Below, one piece after another: positions 45,884 through 53,479 of a stretch of DNA of 64,000 bases (positions are counted from its first letter, which is position 1; each line of letters begins with the position of its first letter). The DNA is taken from the NCBI RefSeq assembly GCF_003269425.1, contig NZ_CP030104.1:3133001-3197000 (forward strand). Reading direction: 5' to 3'. Below the pieces are notes generated by a model. That model was given only the letters and a program-made list of their open reading frames with translations. It had not been told where the DNA came from and searched no databases. The stretch comes from Flagellimonas maritima (GTDB taxonomy: Bacteria > Bacteroidota > Bacteroidia > Flavobacteriales > Flavobacteriaceae). The position numbers and the translations under genes are program-made.

Positions 45884-46963
45884 ATGACAAAAGCAATAAA
45901 TATGTGGCAAAGAATGCAGCATTTTTTAGAAGTTTCAAAGTACAAATACCTGGTATTTGCGCTTTTGATTTTTGCTTTCTCCGCATCAACTTCAAGTTGG
46001 TACTATACAAGCACCTATGAATTAGTGGTGACTTTTGGTGTTAGGGTGTCACTTCAAATTGCAATGGCTTTCATTATTGTTGAGGTTTTAATTCCAAAAC
46101 TTTTAAGTAGAGGGAAAACAAGTGCATTTATAGTAGGCGTTACATTGGTGCTCTTTTCATTTTATGCCATTTGCAACCTTATTTTCATTCACTTCTTTGA
46201 ACCAATGTTTCCGTCAACTTATGTGAACTATATCAAGCGGTTTGAAGACCCCTCATTTACTGGACGCTTTTTAAATTTTGGTGAATTCGTTTCCAAATCA
46301 TTGTATTTGCTTTATCCCACCTTTTTAATCTTAGTACTAAAGTTATATACCGAAAAGCAGCAATTGCTAAAATTGAACGAACAGAAGAAAACTGCCGAAC
46401 TTGCCGCATTGAAAAACCAATTAAATCCACACTTTTTGTTCAATACATTGAATAATCTATATGCATTGGCATTGAAGAAATCGGAAGACACCCCAAAAGT
46501 CATTCGCAAATTATCGGAAATATTGGATTACATACTGTACCGCTGCAATGAATCCTATGTTTCGCTGGAAAAGGAAATCGAGCTTATTGAAAACTACCTC
46601 TCCTTAGAAAAAATACGCTATGCGGATAGAGTGAAAATCGAGTTCAGTAAAAATATAACTGGCCAGGAAAAAATTGCACCTTTACTTTTGCTGACCTTTG
46701 TGGAAAATGCCTTTAAGCATGGTGTTGCCAATGAGATAAATCAGGCCCATATAAATATTACCATTTCTAAAAAAGGAGAAGATTTGCTTTTTAAAGTTGA
46801 AAACAGCAAGCCCGCGGTATCCGAAAAATTGGAAAATAAAGAATCAATTGGACTTCAAAACATAAAAAAGCAATTAGAGCTTTTATACCCTAAGGCTTAC
46901 GACCTTATTATAGAAAATGGGAAAAGTACATTTTCCGCCAATCTTAAACTAGCCATGGCATGA
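45884..46963 (+). CDS. LytS-type sensor histidine kinase
   Basis: 359 residues. Four membrane helices (about residues 18-150), a coiled connector and a His_kinase domain with NPHFLFNTLNNLYAL, VENAFKHGV and SIGLQNIKKQLELLYP. Divergent from the second receptor gene and overlapping its own regulator gene by 4 nt. The catalytic half is close to that of the 41190 kinase, so the two pairs look like duplicated modules. A TAGATTTG -7-like box lies at 45869-45876, only 8 nt before the ATG, which would imply an almost leaderless message. Confidence 0.88.
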   Translation: MTKAINMWQRMQHFLEVSKYKYLVFALLIFAFSASTSSWYYTSTYELVVTFGVRVSLQIAMAFIIVEVLIPKLLSRGKTSAFIVGVTLVLFSFYAICNLIFIHFFEPMFPSTYVNYIKRFEDPSFTGRFLNFGEFVSKSLYLLYPTFLILVLKLYTEKQQLLKLNEQKKTAELAALKNQLNPHFLFNTLNNLYALALKKSEDTPKVIRKLSEILDYILYRCNESYVSLEKEIELIENYLSLEKIRYADRVKIEFSKNITGQEKIAPLLLLTFVENAFKHGVANEINQAHINITISKKGEDLLFKVENSKPAVSEKLENKESIGLQNIKKQLELLYPKAYDLIIENGKSTFSANLKLAMA

Positions 46964-47670
46964 GTTACCAATGTGTAATTATAGATGATGAACCATTGGC
47001 AAGGGAGTTACTTGAAGGCTACCTCGAGAAGATTCCGGATTTTGAACTCGTGGCTTCTTGCCCAAGTGCTATCGATGCAAGTACTATTTTAAGCAAAAAC
47101 AAGGTTGACCTCTTATTCCTAGATATTGAAATGCCAGTATTAAAGGGCACAGATTTCTTTAAAAATTTGGTTCATAAACCCGAGGTAATTTTCACCACGG
47201 CTTATAGAGATTATGCGGTCGACGGTTTTGAACTGAACGCGCTAGATTACTTATTGAAGCCGATTTTCTTTGAACGCTTTTTTCAGGCAATTCAGAAATT
47301 TTTAAAACAGGTAGAAAAGACTGAAGTAAGTAACTCAAATAATACTACCTCCAATGCAAGTGACTACCTCTTTGTAAACAAGGCCAAAAAACAGATTAAG
47401 GTTGTTTTTGATACTATTTTGTATGCCGAGAGTCTTAAGGATTATATTAAAATACACTTTCAAGAAGAAGATCCATTAACCGTAAAAGAAAGTATCTCTG
47501 CTTTTGAAAAGCGATTGGATAATCGGTTTATTCGTTTGCACCGTTCCTATATTGTGAACAGCGAAAAAATTACCGCCTACACCAAAAATGATGTTGAAAT
47601 CGGAAGGATGGAAATCCCGATTGGAAACAATTACAAAGACAATCTACTCCCCTTTTTAAAATCGATTTAA
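46960..47670 (+). CDS. LytTR-family response regulator
   Basis: 236 residues. Receiver domain with DDEP near residue 9, phospho-Asp in LLFLDIEMPVLKG and Lys in YLLKPIFFERF; LytTR domain from about residue 130 with FDTILYAESLKDYIKI and FIRLHRSYIVNSEKI. Translationally coupled to the kinase gene (ATGA). Expected to act on the intergenic region shared with the divergent receptor gene. Confidence 0.9.
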   Translation: MSYQCVIIDDEPLARELLEGYLEKIPDFELVASCPSAIDASTILSKNKVDLLFLDIEMPVLKGTDFFKNLVHKPEVIFTTAYRDYAVDGFELNALDYLLKPIFFERFFQAIQKFLKQVEKTEVSNSNNTTSNASDYLFVNKAKKQIKVVFDTILYAESLKDYIKIHFQEEDPLTVKESISAFEKRLDNRFIRLHRSYIVNSEKITAYTKNDVEIGRMEIPIGNNYKDNLLPFLKSI

Positions 47671-47874
47671 TCTCAAGATCACACTTGATTTTTTCTCAGG
47701 TGAACGTGATTTTGTATTCATGCTAGACATGTACATATTTGGTCGAAAATCGCTGAAACACCCTTAAAACAAGAACGTATACCGTATGCGCACCCATCTC
47801 AACCTATTTTCTTTTGTCAGCTAATGAGCTCATTTTACATTAGCCACATGAATTTAAAAATTAAAATTTTCAGT

Positions 47875-48573
47875 ATGAAACAAACAAAATTAGTTCTTGT
47901 ATTTACCGTAATTTTTCTTGGTGGATTGTTGGTAAACGCACAATCAAAAACCAAAAAATGGGATTTTAAAAAGGGAGAGGTCTTGGATATTCTGCTTTTT
48001 AATGGAAAACCTGAATTACCTAAGCTTTTCCCAAGGTATAAGGAAACCGCTTTTGCTTTTGCACTTGAAAAAGGATATCAACCGCAACCATTGCTCGCAG
48101 TTGCAGAAACTACGCAAGGAGGATATCAACCAGATACTTATGTAATTGGAAAATGGACGAATTTGGCTGGTAGAAAAGCATTTGTTAATGAAGTAGTAAA
48201 TAGAGTTCCAGATTTTCACCAGCAAAGAAGAGGAATGTGGTCTTCTTTCAACTTGGCATATTATGAAGTAACAAAAGACATTTCATTTGAGGCTAATCCT
48301 GATAAGATATTAGTCGCTACATCTTACTGGAAGGACGATACTAACACTTTTATGAACTTTAAAAAAGAATGGCTTAAAACAGCTAAGAATAACGGAGGAA
48401 AAGTACTGTTGGAATTAAATGACCCAATGTCTACAGTTGGTTACATGTACAAACCAGATTTTATAGTATTAACGGAGTGGAATGATAGAGCGGCCTTTGA
48501 TGCTTTTTCTAAAGAAAGCATGAAAATGGGCGAAAAGGGAATCCAGAACGTGAACCAATTTATAATCAAATAA
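47875..48573 (+). CDS. Uncharacterised secreted protein
   Basis: 232 residues from ATG at 47875, which gives a clean signal peptide (MKQTKLVLVFTVIFLGG, cleavage after NAQ). Upstream in-frame ATGs at 47824 and 47848 would bury the signal and are rejected. The mature part has two similar halves, each with a strand-helix-helix pattern (KGEVLDILLFN; KILVATSYWKDD), which suggests a ferredoxin-like (DUF1330/antibiotic-monooxygenase-like) fold, but I cannot name the family. A strong hairpin terminator follows. Confidence 0.65.
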   Translation: MKQTKLVLVFTVIFLGGLLVNAQSKTKKWDFKKGEVLDILLFNGKPELPKLFPRYKETAFAFALEKGYQPQPLLAVAETTQGGYQPDTYVIGKWTNLAGRKAFVNEVVNRVPDFHQQRRGMWSSFNLAYYEVTKDISFEANPDKILVATSYWKDDTNTFMNFKKEWLKTAKNNGGKVLLELNDPMSTVGYMYKPDFIVLTEWNDRAAFDAFSKESMKMGEKGIQNVNQFIIK

Positions 48574-48580
48574 GCAATAA

Positions 48581-48609
48581 AGCTGGCAAGTTAACTATGC
48601 TTGCCAGCT
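48581..48609 (+). terminator. Hairpin terminator after the secreted-protein gene
   Basis: A perfect 10-bp stem AGCTGGCAAG / CTTGCCAGCT (48581-48590, 48600-48609) with a 9-nt loop, followed by CATTTTAAAAT. It starts 8 nt after the stop codon at 48573 and ends 11 nt before the next start, so it may also attenuate the downstream regulator gene. Confidence 0.75.
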
Positions 48610-48620
48610 CATTTTAAAAT

Positions 48621-49727
48621 ATGCAAACACTTTTAAATCAGTTGGTCTATTTTGGCTTTTTTCAAAGCCTATTCTTGTTAGGTGTGTATCTGTTTTCCGC
48701 TAAGAATCGTAAAAACGTGAATGGATACATCGCTTTTTTAATTTTTGTGCTATTTATCGGATTAAGTGGCCGTGTGTTGCACATGTCTAAAGTATTTGGA
48801 GATAATTTTCGTTTAATTGCCATCTCTGAATTTGCTATTCTTCTTTTTGGAGCAACCGTTTTTCTTTTTACCAAATCATCTCTAACCAATCAACGTTTTA
48901 TTGCAAGGGATTTAGTCCATTATATTCCGGCTATTGGCTACATTTTATTTGTGGTCTTTTACTTTATGATACCTTCGGATGAAGTGATTGTTGCCAGAAT
49001 ACAACGAGGAGAATTATACGCCGTAGTTAATGTTTTAGTAGGGATTGGGCTTACGTTTAATTGTACCTATTGGTTTTTAAGTTTAAGACAGTTTTTAAAA
49101 TTTAGGAACAGCCTTAAAAATGAACTTAGTTATACGATAAAAACACAATTCTTTTTGAATTTTTTGATTGCTATAGGGGCTTGTCTTTTGGTTTGGATAA
49201 GTATGTATTTCATCAGTCTTTTTGGGCTGGAAACCATAGAAAGAGAGGCGCGAAAATTCATTTGGTTAGGAATCGCTTTTATCATTCTTTTCATTGCATA
49301 TTATGGAATGATAGCACCAGATTTATTCCGAATACAATCGTTAAACCTTTCTCAAAAATATAGTCAGTCAAAATTGAGTCATAAGGACTTAGATATATTG
49401 AAGACACAGCTGGAGCAGATGATGACTGCCAAAAAACCCTATTTGAACACCAAGTTGATGAAGGCCGAACTTGCATCTATGTTAGGAATAAGCAACCCAG
49501 AATTGGCACGTCTTTTAAACGAACGTATTGGTATGAATTTCTTTGATTTTGTGAACTATTATCGGATTAAGGAGTTTATAGTACTGGCTAAAACGGATAA
49601 GGCAAAAGAACTTACTTTTTTTGGTTTGGCACAAGAGGCCGGGTTTAATTCAAAAACAACATTCAACAAGGCGTTTAGGAGTTTAATGGGCACTTCTCCT
49701 TCTGCCTATTTCAATGAAAAACTATAA
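48621..49727 (+). CDS. Membrane-bound AraC-family transcriptional regulator
   Basis: 368 residues. Seven membrane helices (about residues 5-235) followed by a cytoplasmic AraC-type DNA-binding domain (about 270-368) with two HTH units: MKAELASMLGISNPELARLL and FFGLAQEAGFNSKTTFNKAF, ending GTSPSAYF. This architecture, a membrane sensor fused to AraC, is common in Bacteroidota. Its target is unknown; the secreted-protein gene 47 nt upstream is a candidate partner. Confidence 0.88.
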   Translation: MQTLLNQLVYFGFFQSLFLLGVYLFSAKNRKNVNGYIAFLIFVLFIGLSGRVLHMSKVFGDNFRLIAISEFAILLFGATVFLFTKSSLTNQRFIARDLVHYIPAIGYILFVVFYFMIPSDEVIVARIQRGELYAVVNVLVGIGLTFNCTYWFLSLRQFLKFRNSLKNELSYTIKTQFFLNFLIAIGACLLVWISMYFISLFGLETIEREARKFIWLGIAFIILFIAYYGMIAPDLFRIQSLNLSQKYSQSKLSHKDLDILKTQLEQMMTAKKPYLNTKLMKAELASMLGISNPELARLLNERIGMNFFDFVNYYRIKEFIVLAKTDKAKELTFFGLAQEAGFNSKTTFNKAFRSLMGTSPSAYFNEKL

Positions 49728-49873
49728 TCTTTGTATTATAAAATGCCCTATTTACAAAGCTTATTAGAAGTCGTGCAGAATCTATTCAATACGGTTTCAT
49801 TTTCCGTATTTTTTAATAGTCTCGTGAAGTTGACTTTTATGAAACTCTATTAGAATCAATTGCGGGGCTATTT

Positions 49874-50080
49874 TTATACTGCAATTTTCATTTCCAATTC
49901 AGGAATCATGTTTGCCGCTGCTTTTATTTTTTCATCAATGATTTTGGTATGGATTTCTCTGGTGCGAATTTTACGGTGCCCGAGGTGTTTTGAAATGATA
50001 TAAATATCTACTCCGTTTAAAAAGGATATTTTCAATGCACTTTGGCAAAGCCTGTCATTCGGAATGCGTAAGATATTCAC
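49874..50080 (-). pseudogene. C-terminal remnant of a tyrosine recombinase/integrase
   Basis: About 68 codons remain. FLNGVDIYIISKHLGHRKIR and the following TREIHTKIIDEKIKAAAN match the C-terminal catalytic end of phage-type integrases (LGH motif, then T-x-x-Y). The nucleophilic Tyr is replaced by His (REIHTK), and the preceding R-H-x-x-R box is not recognisable, so the product cannot be active. The 5' part of the gene is missing or decayed in the next about 100 nt. Confidence 0.75.
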
Positions 50081-50515
50081 TTACCGATTTCACCATATCA
50101 TGCTGGATTAAACTTTTATTATAGGCTTCACAAAGAGCAGCCCCAAATGTATTGGAATAGAGTTGCTAAAAGTCGGAATAGGGGGTAAGTGAGAAATTAA
50201 ACGAAAATAATTTTTATAACTATTTGATTTTCAATAAAATGAAACCAAATGAGACAAAATAAACTAGCGGTTACTTCCCGATGCAGTAACTAACTAACCC
50301 TTGTGGCATCGGGTCTCGGAAGGGAAAGGTGTACCCGAGGTGTACTTATTTTTTAATGTTTTCCTGCAACTATTCGAAAATATTCCCGCGCAAAACTTTA
50401 ACATTTTAAAGGTATAAAAATTGTGCGATTTTGAGCTAAAAATACCCCTTATTTGAAATTGTAAATTTTGAATTTGATGGATTGGTCAATGTTGGAAATT
50501 GTAAATTCAAATCAA
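50081..50515. other. Non-coding gap beside the integrase remnant
   Basis: About 435 nt without a credible frame apart from decayed integrase sequence near its left end. An 8-bp inverted repeat CCCGATGC / GCATCGGG lies at 50277-50284 and 50306-50313, followed by a short tandem of GGTGTAC (50328-50345). An attachment site would be expected here but is not recognised. Confidence 0.35.
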
Positions 50516-50875
50516 TTATTGCAGAATAATATCGCCATCAATGTTCAATTCTTTATGAATTATTTTGGCTTGCTTAAAAGTTATTTCGCTTTCGCTTTTC
50601 AAATACCCACTTATTTTAGATTCGCTTGTGTTTAAAAGAGCGGCTAAATCTTTTCTTTTCAGGTTCATTTCCAGCATTCGCAACTCGATTACTTCTCGCA
50701 AACTGGGTAAGCCGATAGGGTAGTGGACTTCTTCATATCGTTCAACGATATTGCTGACTTCTATAAACTCTTTGGATAATGGGTTTTCCAATGGAGTGCT
50801 ATCATCTACAACTTTTATCAATTCCTCTAAGCGAAGACAGGCTTTGACGTATTCTTTATGTGATACTGTAGTCAT
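50516..50875 (-). CDS. HigA-like XRE-family antitoxin
   Basis: 119 residues. An N-terminal helical part with PLENPLSKEFIEVSNIVERY and a C-terminal helix-turn-helix (LKRKDLAALLNTSESKISGYL), the layout of HigA antitoxins that repress their own operon and neutralise a RelE-fold mRNA interferase. No HigB toxin gene lies next to it; its upstream neighbour, 6 nt away on the same strand, is a ParD-like antitoxin gene. It is therefore an orphan antitoxin, possibly acting as a plain repressor or protecting the host from toxins of other elements. Confidence 0.8.
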   Translation of the reverse strand: MTTVSHKEYVKACLRLEELIKVVDDSTPLENPLSKEFIEVSNIVERYEEVHYPIGLPSLREVIELRMLEMNLKRKDLAALLNTSESKISGYLKSESEITFKQAKIIHKELNIDGDIILQ

Positions 50876-50881
50876 AGAAGA

Positions 50882-51106
50882 TTAAGATTTTTTCTTGGAA
50901 GCAATAATATCTTTTATGGTCCTACTGCTAATAGGGCCTTCCCAACCTTTTCTGATTTCTTCTCTTAAATCTTTGATTATTGTTTCACGGTAAATGCGGT
51001 GTAAATTGATAGCATCCCTTACCACTTCACTATTATTTTGATATTCGCCAGACTTAACTAGTTTGGTTATATAATCCTGTTGTCTTTTATTAATAGTGAT
51101 ATTCAT
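50882..51106 (-). CDS. ParD-like (CC2985-type) antitoxin
   Basis: 74 residues. An N-terminal ribbon-helix-helix unit (MNITINKRQQDYITKLVKSG, then NNSEVVRDAI) and a basic C-terminal tail (GWEGPISSRTIKDIIASKKK) match ParD antitoxins, which bind DNA as dimers and block a ParE gyrase-poisoning toxin through the tail. No ParE gene follows; a HigA-like gene does, 6 nt downstream. Both genes form one short leftward operon. Start ATG at 51106. Confidence 0.8.
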   Translation of the reverse strand: MNITINKRQQDYITKLVKSGEYQNNSEVVRDAINLHRIYRETIIKDLREEIRKGWEGPISSRTIKDIIASKKKS

Positions 51107-51206
51107 TGCTATAGCTTTGAGTCATAAAGATACAATCTAATTCAATTTCCGATTTCAGATCCAAAATGTTTATTGATTATAATCATTGAGCGTGGGAAAG
51201 ATAAGG

Positions 51207-51234
51207 GCATGGAGCGTTTTTTCGCGCTCCATGC
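51207..51234. repeat. Inverted repeat, 10-bp perfect stem
   Basis: GCATGGAGCG (51207-51216) and CGCTCCATGC (51225-51234) with an 8-nt loop TTTTTTCG. It lies 100 nt upstream of the ParD-like gene start. Confidence 0.8.
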
Positions 51235-51256
51235 GGTTATGCGCGGTGCCGAGGGT

Positions 51257-51282
51257 GTTGGAAAACCCGTAGGTTTTTCAAC
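51257..51282. repeat. Inverted repeat, 11-bp arms
   Basis: GTTGGAAAACC (51257-51267) pairs with GGTTTTTCAAC (51272-51282) across a CGTA tetraloop, with one G-U pair. Confidence 0.7.
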
Positions 51283-51457
51283 TTCCGAAGGAACATGGAG
51301 TTATAAGACGGAAACCGCAATAAACCGATAATTACCTTAATCATCAAATAACGGTCAAATAAGCTGTTGCCTATGTTTATAGGGTTCATCAGTATTGTCA
51401 ATCATTATGATAGAATAGCTGTCAAATAAGATTAAGAATTATGTCGGCATTTTTAAT

Positions 51458-51485
51458 GTCAAGTTTTTTGCGCAAAAAACTTGAC
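51458..51485. repeat. 28-bp perfect palindrome
   Basis: No spacer; the centre is TTTTTTGCGCAAAAAA and the ends are GTCAAG and CTTGAC. Such uninterrupted symmetry suits a dimeric repressor site as well as a hairpin. Confidence 0.8.
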
Positions 51486-51558
51486 TTGTTGCCTTTAGTT
51501 ACTTTTCGGAAGAAAAAATTGAATGGGTAGTTTGTGAATAAACTAAGCGATACTATAC

Positions 51559-51613
51559 TGTAACCCTTTTACCTTGCGGGCAGTTAAGAAGCCCGCAAGG
51601 TAAAAGGGTTACA
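51559..51613. repeat. Inverted repeat with 23-bp perfect arms
   Basis: Arms 51559-51581 and 51591-51613 are exact reverse complements (TGTAACCCTTTTACC then TTGCGGGC on the left arm) around a 9-nt loop AGTTAAGAA. It is 100 nt upstream of abiEi and reads toward neither flanking gene end, so it is not an obvious terminator. It could be an operator, a recombination site or an RNA stem. Confidence 0.85.
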
Positions 51614-51651
51614 TGCAAAATGCAACTAAAGTTATCAGTACTTATTAAAAT

Positions 51652-51683
51652 ATGTCCAGTTTTTTAACAAATAAACTGGACAT
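51652..51683 (+). promoter_or_regulatory. Putative AbiEi operator (11-bp inverted repeat)
   Basis: ATGTCCAGTTT (51652-51662) and AAACTGGACAT (51673-51683) flank a 10-nt spacer. The site ends 6 nt before the -7 box and 29 nt before abiEi. AbiEi antitoxins are known to repress their own promoter by binding inverted repeats there, so this is the best operator candidate. Confidence 0.6.
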
Positions 51684-51689
51684 TTTAAA

Positions 51690-51697
51690 TACCTTTG
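51690..51697 (+). promoter_or_regulatory. -7 promoter box of the abiE operon
   Basis: TACCTTTG matches the Bacteroidota -7 consensus TAnnTTTG exactly and lies 15 nt before the ATG at 51713. No clear -33 TTTG is seen at the expected distance; the right half of the operator occupies that space. Confidence 0.55.
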
Positions 51698-51712
51698 TAT
51701 AAATAGTTTCCA

Positions 51713-52444
51713 ATGAAAACCTCTGAATACATTGAAGATAAGATTAATAAGTTGCCCAAAGGGTATGTATTCACCTATATGGATTTTATGAATGAGGTGA
51801 CTAGGAGGGAAGCCATCATTAAACATCTGAATAGAATGGCTGCTTCTCGTAAGATAAACAAGCTATCCAAGGGGAAATACTTCAAGCCGCAAGAAACCGT
51901 ATTTGGTACGTTGTTGCCAGACCAACACCAGATTGTAAAAGACTTATTGGAAGAAGATGGCAAACTTGTCGGATATATTACGGGGTATAGCGTTTATAAT
52001 TCCCTCGGACTTACCACACAAGTAAGTAGCACGATACAGATAGGCAAACGGGAGATACGCCCCTCTTTTAAAAGAGGGCGTTTTAGAATTTCGTTCATCA
52101 AACAGAAGAATACCATAAATAAGGAAAATATTCCTTTACTACGATTGTTGGATGCCATACGCTACATCAAGAAAATACCCGATACCACCATTGAGAAAAG
52201 CTGTATTCGATTGATGGCATTATTGCACGAATTGAAAACCAGCGAAAAAATAAAGCTAATAAAATTGGCTTTTAAATATTCTCCAGCAACCAGAGCTTTA
52301 TTAGGTGCATTGCTAAGCGAGATGGGTTGCAAGGCAGTGCCTGAACTGAGAGACCTTCAAGATAGTTTAAACCCAATAACAGTTTATAACCTTGAAATTC
52401 CTGAAAAGGTGTTGTCAAATGCTAAATACTGGAATATAAAATGA
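51713..52444 (+). CDS. abiEi: AbiEi-family type IV antitoxin
   Basis: 243 residues. The N-terminal winged-helix part (GYVFTYMDFMNEVTRREAII, SRKINKLSKGKYFKP) is the DNA-binding antitoxin domain that mediates autoregulation; the C-terminal domain is expected to carry antitoxin activity. The family counters its toxin without a stable complex (type IV). The stop overlaps the toxin start by 4 nt (ATGA). An inverted repeat and -7 box immediately upstream fit negative autoregulation. Gene symbol by family. Confidence 0.85.
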   Translation: MKTSEYIEDKINKLPKGYVFTYMDFMNEVTRREAIIKHLNRMAASRKINKLSKGKYFKPQETVFGTLLPDQHQIVKDLLEEDGKLVGYITGYSVYNSLGLTTQVSSTIQIGKREIRPSFKRGRFRISFIKQKNTINKENIPLLRLLDAIRYIKKIPDTTIEKSCIRLMALLHELKTSEKIKLIKLAFKYSPATRALLGALLSEMGCKAVPELRDLQDSLNPITVYNLEIPEKVLSNAKYWNIK

Positions 52445-53421
52445 AGCTGCACGAGAACGAACAACTTTTCAGGCAAGCGGTACAAGCAACCGCACAACGG
52501 ATGGGTATTTTAGATATCTACATCGAAAAGGACTATTGGGTATGCTATGCCTTAAAACTGATCTTTGATAGTGCAATCAAAGATGAAGTCATATTTAAGG
52601 GCGGCACGGCCTTGTCAAAGTGTTATAAATTCATCGAACGTTTTTCCGAGGATATTGATCTAGTCGTATTGCGCAGGGAAGAAGAAACAGGGAACCAACT
52701 AAAGACGAAGCTCAAAAAAATTACTAAGGAAATAACCGCGCCATTCGTAGAGGTAGAAATGGAAGGGATTACCAACAAAATGGGAATGATTCGAAAGATA
52801 GCATATAACTACCCCAAAATTTTTAAAGGAAATTACGGACAGGTACGAGATGCCATTATCATAGAAGCAACATGGTTGGGCCATTTTGAACCATTCACTA
52901 AGCGAGTCCTGAATACCTATATCTATGATATGATGAATGCCACCAACCAAATGACATTGGCGGAAGAATATAACCTACTGCCTTTTGAAGTACTTGTATT
53001 GGATTCTCGTAGGACGCTTTGTGAAAAGATAATGAGTTTAGTTCGGTTTTCATATACTGAAAAACCAATTATCGACTTGAATGCTAAAATCAGGCATGTG
53101 TATGATATTCATCAATTATTAAAGGATGAAACGGTGCAAGGGTTTTTTACTTCGGATGCCTTTGATACGATGCTTTTAAAAGTAGCTCATGATGACGTAC
53201 AAAGTTTTAAGAACAACAACGATTGGTTAAAACACCACCCAAAAAAAGCGTTGATTTTTAAAGAACTTGAAGAAACGTGGAACCAACTTAAAGACACCTA
53301 TCAGAATGACTTTAAGTTTTTGGTTTATGGGGAGTTGCCAAAAGAGGAAAGCGTATTGAAAGTAATTATTAAGGTTTCTGAGAGATTGGAAAAAGTAAAA
53401 TGGTCAATATTGCTAAAATAA
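52441..53421 (+). CDS. abiEii: AbiEii-family nucleotidyltransferase toxin
   Basis: 326 residues. A DNA-polymerase-beta-type nucleotidyltransferase with the motif GGTALSK (residues 54-60) and SEDIDLVV (Asp71, Asp73), plus EKDYWV at 29-34, all typical of AbiEii. Family members transfer nucleotides to tRNA or other targets and arrest growth, giving abortive infection against phage. Coupled to the antitoxin gene by an ATGA overlap. The catalytic residues look intact, so an active toxin is expected. Confidence 0.9.
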   Translation: MKLHENEQLFRQAVQATAQRMGILDIYIEKDYWVCYALKLIFDSAIKDEVIFKGGTALSKCYKFIERFSEDIDLVVLRREEETGNQLKTKLKKITKEITAPFVEVEMEGITNKMGMIRKIAYNYPKIFKGNYGQVRDAIIIEATWLGHFEPFTKRVLNTYIYDMMNATNQMTLAEEYNLLPFEVLVLDSRRTLCEKIMSLVRFSYTEKPIIDLNAKIRHVYDIHQLLKDETVQGFFTSDAFDTMLLKVAHDDVQSFKNNNDWLKHHPKKALIFKELEETWNQLKDTYQNDFKFLVYGELPKEESVLKVIIKVSERLEKVKWSILLK

Positions 53422-53479
53422 AACAATGAACTTTCAACTCTAATGGTTTTATTCTCGTACTTGTATTTACTTTAATATT

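Larger units (their letters stand above)
51107..51712. other. Hairpin-rich 600-nt divergent intergenic region
   Basis: Lies between the leftward antitoxin operon and the rightward abiE operon. No reading frame was recognised. Five inverted repeats occur within 480 nt (listed separately), more than promoters need, so a structured RNA or recombination/transfer function is possible. Confidence 0.6.

Noticed and set aside
45742..46020. 92-codon plus-strand frame before the third sensor kinase
   Set aside because: It overlaps the kinase start in another frame and has no family features; the kinase frame is clearly the coding one.
47678..47710. Imperfect hairpin after the third LytTR gene as terminator
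   Set aside because: The 7-bp stem has one G-U pair and the following sequence lacks a real T-run; not strong enough to list.
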